A stretch of DNA of 64,000 bases from Lichenostomus cassidix (Eukaryota > Chordata > Aves > Passeriformes > Meliphagidae). Of this stretch, positions 1 to 11,200 are shown piece after piece. Position 1 is the first letter of the stretch. The number at the start of each line of letters is the position of its first letter. Position numbers and translations under genes: made by a program. The notes under the pieces are model-generated. The model saw nothing but the letters and a program-made list of their open reading frames with translations. It was not told the DNA's origin and made no database searches. Location of the stretch: contig CM039211.1 in assembly GCA_008360975.2 (NCBI GenBank), positions 19,316,943 through 19,380,942 on the forward strand, written 5' to 3'.

Positions 1-74
1 GAGTCTAGTTACTGCTTAGGTACAAAAATAATTTTGCAATTGCCAAGTATTGTCTCTGATTTTAAAATAATTAA

Positions 75-122
75 GTGTGTATATATATATATGGATACAC
101 ACACACACATACATATCCATAT
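75..122. repeat. (TA)n/(CA)n microsatellite with inverted ends
   Basis: GTGTGTATATAT is followed by a CA run. The 9-mer ATATGGATA at 89-97 is matched by its reverse complement at 114-122, so the tract can fold. This is ordinary simple sequence repeat. Confidence 0.8.
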
Positions 123-837
123 TTCCAAACTCTGGGAGCCAAATTGTGAATGTGTAATTTGACTAGTATTAGACATTTTAACAAAAAGCTTGATATTCTA
201 CAGAGAGTCTTTTCCTCCTGGAATTGTTCTCATGGGGATCACGCATTAAACACACTGCTGGCTGCAACTCATAGTGAGAAACAGACTGGAAGCATTGAAA
301 ATTATATGCATTTCAGATAAGATTGATGTTGTCTGTTCTAGCAAAGTAGTCTGTTGTGACATATGGTTAAACTGATTTTATATTATTGAAAGGGAAGAAG
401 AAAACCTAAAATTTAACCATGTCCATTCACAGTATGATGCATTGCCTATAATGTGGCAGCAGAATCAAAAGATAAAGCATAACCCAGACACTGTAGGTAT
501 TGAATTCCTGCTTAATTACCATTGATGACTCCAGGGCATCTAACTGTACAGAAGCATATTTCCCTACTCACGGCTATACCTTATACATAAGGAGCTGGGA
601 TGGCAAGCCATTTACAAACAGTACAGGGAAGTGAGCCTTAGAAGAAGCTAAAAGGAAAATCCTTGTTTTTGACATCTCCTAAAATAATTAAAAATACCTG
701 TGAGGTCTAATTAATTGCAGAGGGAGGACAAGAAATTATATTAAGAAATGTAAGCTTTTTGAAACATACCTTGTTTCCAAACTTATCTGAATAACTACCT
801 ATTCAGACAAAAGTTCAATGGTCATGAAAATATAGTG

Positions 838-910
838 GGATATAAAGTAATACATGCAGTAGGATATAGTATATTGTAGGATATAAAGAAGCATAGTAGG
901 ATATAAAAGT
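838..910. repeat. Degenerate short tandem array, GGATATA-based
   Basis: The core GGATATA(A)AG recurs four times at spacings of about 17 to 25 bases, separated by variants of AGCATAGTA. The copies differ in length, so this is an old or replication-slippage minisatellite and not a precise array. Confidence 0.6.
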
Positions 911-1088
911 GTTCTTGTATCTTGGTGACAACAATCAAAATACACTTTCCTTAAATCAAACTGTAACTTTCAACTGGAGTATGAAATGGAGACTCTAAGG
1001 TGGGGACAAGAATAATAATTTTGTTATGTGATGAAAATGATTTGATTAAAAAGGATTAAGTCTCCAAGGAGAAATTGTAGAATACCAG

Positions 1089-1135
1089 CCCTTTTTATCT
1101 GACTGCAGAATAAGTACAGCTGTAGATAAAAAGGG
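1089..1135. repeat. Inverted repeat, 12-bp perfect stem
   Basis: CCCTTTTTATCT at 1089-1100 pairs exactly with AGATAAAAAGGG at 1124-1135, around a 23-base loop in which CTG/CAG (103-105 with 117-119 of the 1000s) can also pair. Size resembles a small structured RNA or cruciform, but there is no evidence of transcription. Confidence 0.5.
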
Positions 1136-2536
1136 GGCATAGCAAGAGAGATTTGAAACTCTTTCTGAAAGTTATAATTTTCAATGAATAAATCCTTATA
1201 ATGGGAGATAAAATATTTGTTCCTGATCTGTCACTGTCTTGAAGGAATGCAAACTAACACACCTCTCTTGTTTTTCCAGTAAAGATAATGAGGTTTTTGT
1301 CACATATAAGCACTTTGGGAGAGATTTTACACCTAAGTGAAAGCTAAATTGGTCCTTTTCCTCAGAGAAAAAGAAGTATGAGACACCTTCCTGAGATTTA
1401 TTTTCAAAGTTTACAGAAAGTTATGTCTTTGTCATCAAAAGAATGAAAAAATAAGGTGAAACAGGGTATTCCTTTTGGTTCATTTGGCCTTTCTGGTCCA
1501 CATTCATTATTAAAAGAACAAGACTCTGTAGTTGAAAAACATAATTTTCAGTTTTATTATAAAGAAGATGTTAATTGAACTTAAGGCAATGCACTATAAG
1601 TGCAAACTCCATTTATTTTCTCACTACTGACAAGATTTAACAGTATATTTCCTCTTGAACAAAGAGACACTCAAAATATACTCTTCTACTGGCGAAGAAC
1701 AGCTATGAGCTGACTGCATCCATTTTGTCTATAGTCTAGAATTCTGAAAGCAGAAGCAACTTCATTGTGACCACATTTATTTGGTTTTGAATATCCAGTG
1801 AAGTACCTGCAAGACACCTGTCTGGGAAATAAATGTGAAACAATTAAGCCAATTTTTTTGTGTTTTACATGTGCCTTTGTAGCACAAAAAGGTAAATTGC
1901 TGCCATACTAGCTAATGCACCACTCTTTTGCTGTCCTTCAGCAACCTGTGCAAACAAGCAGGAGGGAAGTGCTCTTGCTAAATTGCTTCCATGTGAAGTT
2001 CCATCTCTTCCTCTCCCTCACAGATGTGTGGGAAGTACCCCAGAGCACCTGACATAGTGACAGCTGCACTGACACAACTGAAGCAGCTGAAAGTAGTACA
2101 GATTTTTCGTGGTGTTTCTGAGAGAGGTTGCTTTACGGCCACGGCCCCTCAAGTTACCCACGTAGGCTATAGCTGCCACATGGCAGTGTGTTCCATGAAA
2201 ACCGAGAGGGGAGAAGGCTGTTTGGGAAGCAAGATCTGTTAGTGGTCAAAGGAGCCACAGATTGTCGCTAATGGAAATAGTTCAGTTTGGCTCGTGTTGA
2301 TTAAAGGAGTTTAAACGCTTTTCCGGGAGTTCACCTTTCTCAGCCTGCAAGAAAACAAAAAAAGCTGCAGTGCCCATCTGTTGCGGTGGCTCAGCCCTGT
2401 AGAGGGCCAGGGGGTCAGCCACAGGGAGAAGGCTACCAGGAGGGAAAAAGCTGGGTGTGAGCTACGGACCTGTGCCCTCGTGGTCACGGCGACAGACCAT
2501 GGTCCCCTGCAGCCCCTGGATTAGTTTTATGCATCC

Positions 2537-2900
2537 TGTAAACTGTTAGTTGGCCCCACACACTCCCCCTCCCCTATCCCTTTTAAGGTTGTTAGTCTAG
2601 AAAGTTCTCCTCCAGTTGTTTCCCCATTGGTCCCCCAAGTTTGTACCCTCCCCTGTTTGGTATTTATTGGTGATTCCCCCTTCTCCTCTCCCTCTCTCCT
2701 CCCACCTGTCTCTCCCTGGTTGGCTCTTTAGAGCTAACCACTCCCCTTTCTCTGTCCCTCAAAAACCCCTGTCCGGAGGTGTTAGAGGCTCTCAGCCTTC
2801 GATTCTCCGCACGCTCACTGCCCCTTTTAAATACAGGTGTGATACTTTGTCACCTCTACCTGGCTGATCATCCTTGTACGCCAGAAAGTCCCAGAATGCA
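2537..2900 (+). mobile_element. Probable solo LTR of an endogenous retrovirus
   Basis: The block is markedly richer in C and T than its surroundings and has the order expected of an LTR read on the + strand. It starts TGTAAACTG. Inverted CCAAT boxes (ATTGG) lie at 2626-2630 and 2666-2670, followed by a C/T-rich stretch and a degenerate TATA-like CTCAAAAACC at 2758-2767. A CpG-bearing R-like segment (CGATTCTCCGCACGCTC) follows, then a U5-like stretch with a decayed polyadenylation signal near 2830. It ends ...AATGCA at 2900. I found no target-site duplication, and the GC-rich sequence at 2378-2536 (starting TGTTGCGG) may belong to the same insertion. No retroviral genes accompany it. Confidence 0.5.
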
Positions 2901-5900
2901 ATATCAAGGTTGCTAGTCTGAGAAACAATGTTCTTTCCTGGACGCCCTGCTCACTAATCTCTTCACTGCACTAATAAAATATATGCAAATAGGGAATAAC
3001 ATATGAAGTATGTAATCTTTAAATTAGTTACATCATGGCACTGTCTGTATTGTAACTAATGTCATTGCATCAGATTTTAAAACCCCAGAAATGTGAATAT
3101 TTATGTATTTTCTTTTCTGTCTTTCTCCCTCAACTTTTGCAGACATTCCACAGTAATAAAATAGGAGTTATCTTTTCAACTGCAGTCCTGTAATCTGTAT
3201 TGTTTGCTGCCAGTATTATGTTTGTCTTCAGACAGCAGCAGATGTCTTTCTGTAGTTTCAGATTTGTACCCAGTATGCTGAATGTGAGAAATTTAATAGC
3301 TGAATCCCTCCTCACAGATAAGCAAATTTATGTTGAATGCATATTTGAGAAAGAGTTTTGTATATTGAAGCATTTTATTAGTGGAAGGGAATATTTTTAA
3401 TATAATTAATTTATTAAAAGTAAGTGCATTAGAAACCAAGACAATCAGTATTGGAAGCATTCAGCTTAGTGAAACCCTGTAGATGTAGACTTTGCTAAGG
3501 AATTCACCCTATTAAAATTTAATTTACACATTCATGTGTTAATCTTTTTTTAAACAGTGATATTTAGATAACCATGTAGAAATCTCTGCTCAGATTTATC
3601 CAGCCTTTTTCCATGGAATAATATTAGAGATGTATGACTGAAATTGACTGACAACTATAACTGAACACATAAATGGGAATAAAATCACTGCATATAGAAG
3701 AAATACAACCCCTTTATCATTCTTAACACCTGCAGAAAGTAGATGGCATTATATTAATTCAGGAATGCTGAATTCAAGACAAGAGGGTTTCAAGACGAGT
3801 TGTTCCTCTGCCTTCTTTGTCAGAATTTGTGGTGATACAATTAGCCTAGAAGAAAATTTCTATTTCTTGCCAATAGTTTATCAGTGAAATGCAAATTTAC
3901 AAGTGTCAGATTTACAGATTAGAACATGTCAACACAAAGCAATGAAAGAACTAATCAACGTTTAGCTAACCATATATCTTATAAAACATTAACAGATGAT
4001 AGAAAAGCAAGGCAATAGTATATACATGATTGACACTAACAAAAATTCATACAAAGTTAATAGTTATTAACTTGTGGGTACATCAGGATATTCTTCATGG
4101 TATTGTATAATGTATTTGATAAACTCATGCCACAAAAGAAAAGCATAAAAATTAATCAAATATATTTTACAAATATTTTGCATTGATTCATATATACAGA
4201 CATTTGCCTTAATGCTCTGAACTTTTTTGTCAAGTGGTCCATTAAACTTGCATAATTGGCATATATATTACACATTAATATTATTTTTTTTTCAGCTAAA
4301 CTCAAACACCAAGAATGAACTCAACAACATGAAGTGCTGCTATTGCCCTTGCCTGTCGCAATATATTTTTGAGACCCTTACCAGTATGTTTAAGGAATCC
4401 ACAGCCAGAGTTCTCCAGCTTAATAAGCTTGATTTTGTAATGATCCCCTAAAAGCAGAAATTAAACTCTCAATTCATTATGAATTTTCTAGCTAATATTG
4501 TAAGCTTTCATATACTAGGATTTATACAAATATTAGAAAGTGTGCACAATAAAATATAAATGGAAGCTCGTGGTTAGAAACAAAGTAAGTGCTCAGCCTT
4601 AACACTGTGAACAGCCTTAACACACTTCTTTTCATTGTGCTAATCTTAAAAAAGTTGTAAATCTACTCCTGTCCTGGTGCACATCAGACAAAATACTCAA
4701 CATGTGTAGTGCACTTTCATTCACATGTGGTGGAGGATGACACCTTCTTTACAAACTGCCTAATAATCTGTTTTCCTTCATCTCTAACTGTTTCCATGTG
4801 AGTACTTGGAGCATGTTACAGCAAAACATTTGAATAGATGGGCAGTCTGAAATTAATAAGGCTACTCATGTGCTAATATTTTGCTAGACTAGAGTTTAAT
4901 TGAACACAGTTGGAAAAACCCTCTGGTTTTTGGGTGTTTGCCTCACATCAGCACCTGAGACCATGTGCTTGTCCTATCAAAAGTACACACACTTCAGAGG
5001 ATAGAATTAAGATGTCTAGGGAGAATCTGAAATCAGACTTGCTGCTGAAAATTGGATTGTGTGAGTGTGTCAGGATTTAATATGACATGAGTGGTTTATT
5101 TCATTTAATCATAAATACATTCAGGGAAATGCTGACAGGGTTCTGCAGCTCAGATCCACACTGTCATTCCTTCAAGGCAGCCTTCCTTGAACATCTCAGC
5201 TGCAGGTGATAGTGCTAATGCAGCTCACAGGACTCTCAGGCTCACGTGAGTATCAGTGGTATCAATAGGAGACAGCTCTGAGTCCTGCTTACAGAAAACT
5301 TCTCTTTGGAAAGACAACAAGTAACAAGGAACCTTAATTAGGGGTTACTGTGGGTTTGATCATCTCTCTCTCATGTAACATTCCCCTGCATTGCTGGGGT
5401 ATTTCTGAACAGAAAAGGAAAAAAACTGCAAACTTGACTCTAGTGGTTTTTAATCATTTTAATACTAAGAACTGGGCTTTGTGCTGCAGCTATGAAACCT
5501 CTTTAATCAGAGTAATTTCTAATTACTCCCCTGCCTAGCATTAGGTGTATTTTAACATGCTAGAAGCTAAGTTCTGCTCCTCCTTGATTTTCACTGACAT
5601 TTAGTATTCTGAATAATTGTATTCTTTTGGACTCTTTGAAGGTTGGTAAGGATGCTTCGGGCATTTTTGAGTTGTTTTCACTTGTTTTTCCTTGACCAAC
5701 GCCAGCTTGTCCTGGTAGTGGTAACTACATGCTTTTTTATCCCCACCCATGTTTATTAGAACTTACAGAACACCTTATGTTCTGGATTAGTGCCTATGTG
5801 TTTCAACAGCCTTTAAGAGATTTACTTAACTTTTTCTACTGTCAGTATTATGTGGTATATTATGTCTACTGTCACTACCATTCCTTTCTATCTATTCTGT

Positions 5901-8132
5901 AGGCTTGAATCAGGATGATGAAAGCTAAATTACTCTGAAGGGGATTATTTGATAATAAATGCTCATAAAACATGTTTTTATTTACCAGTGAAGTATAAAT
6001 CTTTCCCCTTGTTGCAACCACAGAGGCTGTTTCATTGCTCCCTAGTACCTTACTTGAGATTCAGACCTCTTTACTTTTCTGAAGTGTTGGTTTTCTTATA
6101 GACTGCAGTTTTTTTGGAATGTGATAAATGTAACTTTCATGTTGTAGCATCTAATTCTCATATAATAGGTAGCTACTATTTTGCTGTTATACAACCAATC
6201 TTTACCAATGATAATTGTAGTAATTTACAACATGTTGGTACTTACAGCCTTATGTGAGATTGTGACTTATTAACTAAAGTGATGGTTCTATTTGCAGTGA
6301 GCCCTGAATATCAGATACACAGGAGCAAGAATGTCTCTCAGGAATATTTTGATGTCAATTAAGTTGTTCCCACTCAGAGCACATTACTTTGCCTCCTTCA
6401 CATGATGAGAAAACCTTGTCAAGGCACAAACAGGAAGGGATCAGAGAGAAAGGTCCTGGTGTTCAGGATGCCTCAAAAGTAAAAGGACGTTCAGAGCTCT
6501 AACCTGTAATTAGTCCAGCTTTGCAATACCTGCTGAGGAAATCAGTGTTGGTATTGTAACTTCTAAAGGATTAAATTCAGTGTGTTGAGTTGGGCCTGAC
6601 TGGCCACCAGCTGCCTATCAAGTCACTTAATTTCTCCCCCTTCATCAACAGGACTGGGAGAGATAATTCAATGAAAAATTCATGGTTTGAGATAACCACA
6701 TCCACCTCGTGTGGATGTGTTTTAGAGGTTTGGGTCTCTTTACTGGTCTGTTTGCAAGCTGTTCCATTGTACTTCCACTGTTTATGGAGTTTCACTGTAA
6801 ACAAGATGAAAATGTTATGGATTAAAAATGAACCTGCAATAACAGATTTGTACTTCTGCTACTGCATATTGATTTGAAAATATTTTTTCATGATGATATA
6901 ACAGTAATTTCAAACCAATTTTCCTGAAAGGATGAAGTCTAGACACAGTGGCAACATTTCCTTTTCAAAACAAACCTGGTAAGCACATTTATTCTAATTT
7001 GTTGTAAAGGTTACATTGATTTTCTGTTAAAGAGTTTTTTGATAACACCACTTAGTGGAAAAATGCTCTGTAGCCCTGGACCTTCATGCTGTCAGTGACC
7101 CTGGTATTGTTACGTTATGTGAAGGAGTCTGCTGATCACATTTCTTTGAAAAATGCTACCTACCAATTTGAGATGCAGCTTTAGAACTTTTGGATCAAGT
7201 TCTTCCTGTCAAATCTATTATTACTTTCAAAATAAGGATGCTGCTATTTAGTTCAGCTTGTAGCTACTTCTTTCTCTGCGTGTTTAGGGAGAGGTGAGGG
7301 GCAGTTTTCCTGTATTTCTCCAGGAGAAGAAGAAACCAGTAGGAAAAATATCATGATCATTATTTGGTACTGATAACAAAACTAAGGATTTGCATGTTTT
7401 TTAGAAAATATCAAAAACCAGGTCTTTGAAGTAACAGGAAGATTTGGTTACTCAAATATCTACTGGAATATAATTAAGTAGCCTATTAGATTTTGAAATG
7501 TATGAGGCATGAATCCTTTCAGAAGGAGAAAATTTCTTGAAGAGAATCTGTACTAATGAGAGGAAAGATAAACCGCAGAAACTCTAAAAATGGAAAGTAT
7601 GAACAGTGTTGAACAGTTAATATCTTTCTTTTTTCACCAGGAAAACAACTTGTGATAGCTATAGAACAAGGATTAAAGATTTATAAGCATTAAAGATTTA
7701 AGAGTAATGATCTGATGAGTAGGATCTCATTAAAAATAAAGTCAAAGCATAGATTTGAGAGAATAATATGCTGCAGAAAATTAAGTTAAATACCCCAAAC
7801 AAATTCAGTTTTTAAAGGTACATTGGAAACATAAAGAGACATTTGTGAATGCCTCAGGACATCTTTGTGAAATCTCAAAAATAACAACAAAAATGGAAGC
7901 ACACAGGTTCATAGATGAGTTTAAGGAATGGTGCACAAATATGTGTGTAAAAGCAGGAAAGTAAGGCATAATTAGACTTATAAATAAATAGTAATATAAA
8001 TAATACTTTTGAAGAAGGAAGAAACCCAAAACACTGCTTTAAGAAGAGGTAAAAGGATGTCAGAGGTGATTTAGGTGACTAAAAGGGACGGAAAGCAAAA
8101 TCACGCTGATTCAAACACACAAGAAAAATCTT
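2901..8132. other. AT-rich non-coding sequence
   Basis: No coding gene recognised. A possible terminal exon at 4296-4451 is listed separately. A short GC-rich hairpin, CACATCCAC (6697-6705) with GTGGATGTG (6711-6719) around a 5-base loop, is the only other structure of note. All reading frames are short. Confidence 0.6.
4296..4451 (+). other. Candidate terminal exon (weak)
   Basis: A T-rich tract ending TTTCAG at 4295 is followed by a 51-codon open frame beginning Leu-Asn-Ser-Asn and containing a cysteine cluster (KCCYCPC). It ends at TAA 4449-4451, with AATAAA at 4548-4553 about 100 bases beyond the stop. The segment is richer in G and C than its flanks. I do not recognise the peptide. It could equally be a chance pseudo-exon; no upstream exon was identified. 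Confidence 0.15.
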
Positions 8133-8251
8133 GCATTGTAAAACAATTTAATTGTAAATTGTAATTTAAATTGTAAAACATTTTAAATTTAAATTAAAAT
8201 TTAAATTGTAAAACAATTTAATCTTGTAAAACAATTTAAATTGTTTTACAA
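8133..8251. repeat. AT-rich palindrome cluster
   Basis: The 15-mer TTGTAAAACAATTTA occurs at 8136-8150 and 8206-8220. A 28-bp perfect palindrome at 8224-8251 is built from its first 14 bases (TTGTAAAACAATTT) and their exact reverse complement. A variant is at 8171-8187, and AAATTTAAATT runs fill the rest. This is a self-complementary, almost GC-free tract. Confidence 0.75.
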
Positions 8252-11200
8252 AAATAGCAAATATTAAAATATATTGAAACAATGATAAAGAAAGAATTGA
8301 TGCTATTTAGAATAGGGATTTTTAGGCTTATGAACTTCTAGAGAAGTAAAAGGTGATCCACTGGTGGCCTATGATGAAATTCCTGCTCTGTTACTGGAAT
8401 AAGAAAGAGGCACTTCTTCAGAATCTACAAGCCTGAAGCAATAACTGAAAATACATTGATAAAAACCGAAGAAGATATTTTTTTTTGATATCTTGCAAGT
8501 CTTAACCAAAAAAAAAAATAAATACACAGATGTGTTGTCATTAATGGATTCTCTTAAACTCTTCTTTGACAAAACAGGAGGTTTAACAAATAAATAGAAA
8601 GATTAGTTTTGAAAATGTTAAGTGAAAGCAAAGTTTGGCCTGGAAATTCAATATAAAGAAAAACTTTATAGGGAATGAATAAGTCTTGTTTGAATTGTAT
8701 CTGGGAGAATATCAAGTGTGGACATAATTCCTTTGGAAAATCTGATCGCTGAATTACAATTATAACTTAACAAAAGTTTTGTAGATGATGCAGTGGGGAC
8801 ACAGTTGCAACATTTCGGAGGTAAATATTAAAAATGAAGGTTCTTGAAGAAAGTTCTTGAATTCATAGAAGAATGGTTGATTAAATTCTGTAGATACTTT
8901 TCAAAGGATGAAAATCACATTAAAAAAAACATTATATGGGGATATCTCTTGGTTTTTTTCTTAATAAAAATAAACTTACCTGTCTCTCTAAACTCTTTCA
9001 TACTCTGATGAAAGGTAGTGATAGTTATTGATCATAAAACCTGGTATATTCTACAGAGTTTTTTCACTTTCCTGTAGCAGATCATAATCTCAAGGTAAAC
9101 ATTGTATGTAGAAAAATAACATATTAAAGAAATGTGGGGTATCCAAGGTGAATATTGACAGAATCTCTGTTTTCCATGGCTTACATTATGCCTTTTTTCC
9201 ACATCAACTAAAATTTAAATTCATTGTCTAATTTCAGCTGTCTATTAAATTGTGCTCTTCCTTCTTGAATCAAATTAGGTTTTATGCATTTACTCAGGTA
9301 TTTTTTCACAGGAATTGACAAAGTAAAAGTAAAATTACAAAGTAAAATAACAGTAAATAACAATTATTGTTGTAAGCCATTATTGATTTTGTTTTTCTGC
9401 ATTCTGTCTGTTTAGTTTTAATATCTCATTTCACTCTTCATTTTACTGCTAAGTTTAGCAATGAGTTCCGTAGCTTTGCTCCATAACCAAAGTTTGAAAA
9501 ATATTCCAGATAATTACTTCTTCAAAACATAATCTTTGCTAGGTTTTTTCAACACTATAAAAAACAAATTAGAAAGACTAGAGTCTCTGTTTCAGTTACC
9601 ATGGTTTTAGCTTTTAAATAAAGCGGTTTGGTATTAAACAATATCCATCATAAACAAGAAAATACAGTTAAGCAGAACATCTCACATATATTCATTGATA
9701 TTTATTGGGCCATTACATTGTGTTGCCTAGCTGCCAGCTTTTTTCCCCATCTGTTTAATTCCATGCTGTATATTCATCTGAGCCAAAGATCTAGATTTCT
9801 CCTGCCTCTTTCCCATTCACCATGCCCCAGTCAAGACTTTTCGGTTAGGCTGCTGAAGCAAATTCAGATTTTCTTTTTTATATGTGCAGTCACAGATAGT
9901 TAGCTCTGTTCTTTGTCAGTCCTCTGAACTGCACACAAGAAAAACACTATGAAGGTCTCACCAAATAACTGCTGGACTTCTGGTGCTTTCCTGGGAGCCA
10001 TCTCTGATCAAATCCCTGGGCAATGACAGAGCTAAGTTATAAATGTCATACTCTTCTGGCAGATGGTAGTCATGTACTCCTCTGCACCATAAAGATGCAA
10101 ACTCTTTAGTGTAGAAATACTTTCAAACACATCATGTCATATTTAAAGTAAAAATCTTCCCATCTTTGTTAGGAAATAGTCATACAAATACTTATTAATA
10201 CCATGTCCCACAATCATGCTCTGTTGTCCAAGTAGATCCTGCAGCCTTTCTGGCCACAGCTGTGCAATATGTTTCATTACTAATTTTTTAGAAAATTTTG
10301 CAAGGAAATTTTAGTGCCAAAGAAAACTCCCCATAGCAAGACCAGAGGATAGATGTGAAGAGAGGATTAATCTGACTGATTAATCCAAACCAAACAAATT
10401 GGATGTTCCACAAAACAGAGGAAAAAATAAAAGGTTTTCCACTGAGTGATGTAACAAATTGCCTAGAAGAGAGCATGCCATAAGGCCAGCAAAGGTGACC
10501 TTCAGAAATGTAGCTGTCTCCCCACTATTGATGATCACAGGTTGATGAATGTGCTCTTCAGCTGGAGCAGGTTGGTTCCTGCAGGAAGGCACAAACCGCC
10601 AGCAGCCTCATTATTGCAGATGTAAAACCACTTATGTTATTAAATGATTGCGCTGTGGTTAGAAAAAATACAGAATTATGAAAGAGATAACTGCAAGCCA
10701 TAAAGTGAGCTAAAAGTAAAATTAAAAATAACAGTAAATACTGGCCTTTTAATAAAATTTACACTGTGTTAACAAGTTTTATATCTTAGACACAAAATTT
10801 ATGAGAAAATATGAAAATCTCTATATTAAACCTGCAGCTAAACAATAATGTGGTCTCATTGCCAAATGCCACTTCTCTATCTCTGGTTTCTGTATGTTTT
10901 ACTTGTACTACAGCTTTTAAAAATACTCCATTATTCTGTTGGCGTGGTGGATCTTTTCATTTAAAGCTCTCTTCTTAACTACTTACTTTTTGTGGGTAAG
11001 TCCTGGTAGGTATGGCAACAAATAGTAATTTCTTACTTTACTCTTTTAATATCTGGCATATAAACTAATGTTGACATTTTGCTACTTGCTATCATGCAAA
11101 TAATAGGAATGCCACAGAGATGATGAAGTGGTCAGAAGGAAATAAAATGCTAGAAGTGATAAATTTTATCACTTTTAGATTCAGGTATTACAATTATTCA

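Larger units (their letters stand above)
1..2340. other. Single-copy AT-rich sequence, no gene recognised
   Basis: AT-rich non-coding DNA with stops in all frames. It holds a TA/CA microsatellite, a degenerate tandem array and one hairpin, listed separately. From about 1900 the base composition rises and several CpGs appear. A strong-looking splice acceptor (pyrimidine tract ending CCCTCACAG at 2023) precedes a 72-codon open frame from 2024, but no matching donor or recognisable protein is visible, so no gene is called. Confidence 0.6.

Noticed and set aside
5147..5248. Possible exon between TTCTGCAG and CAC/GTGAGTAT
   Set aside because: Acceptor lacks a convincing pyrimidine tract; one frame is open, but nothing else supports it.
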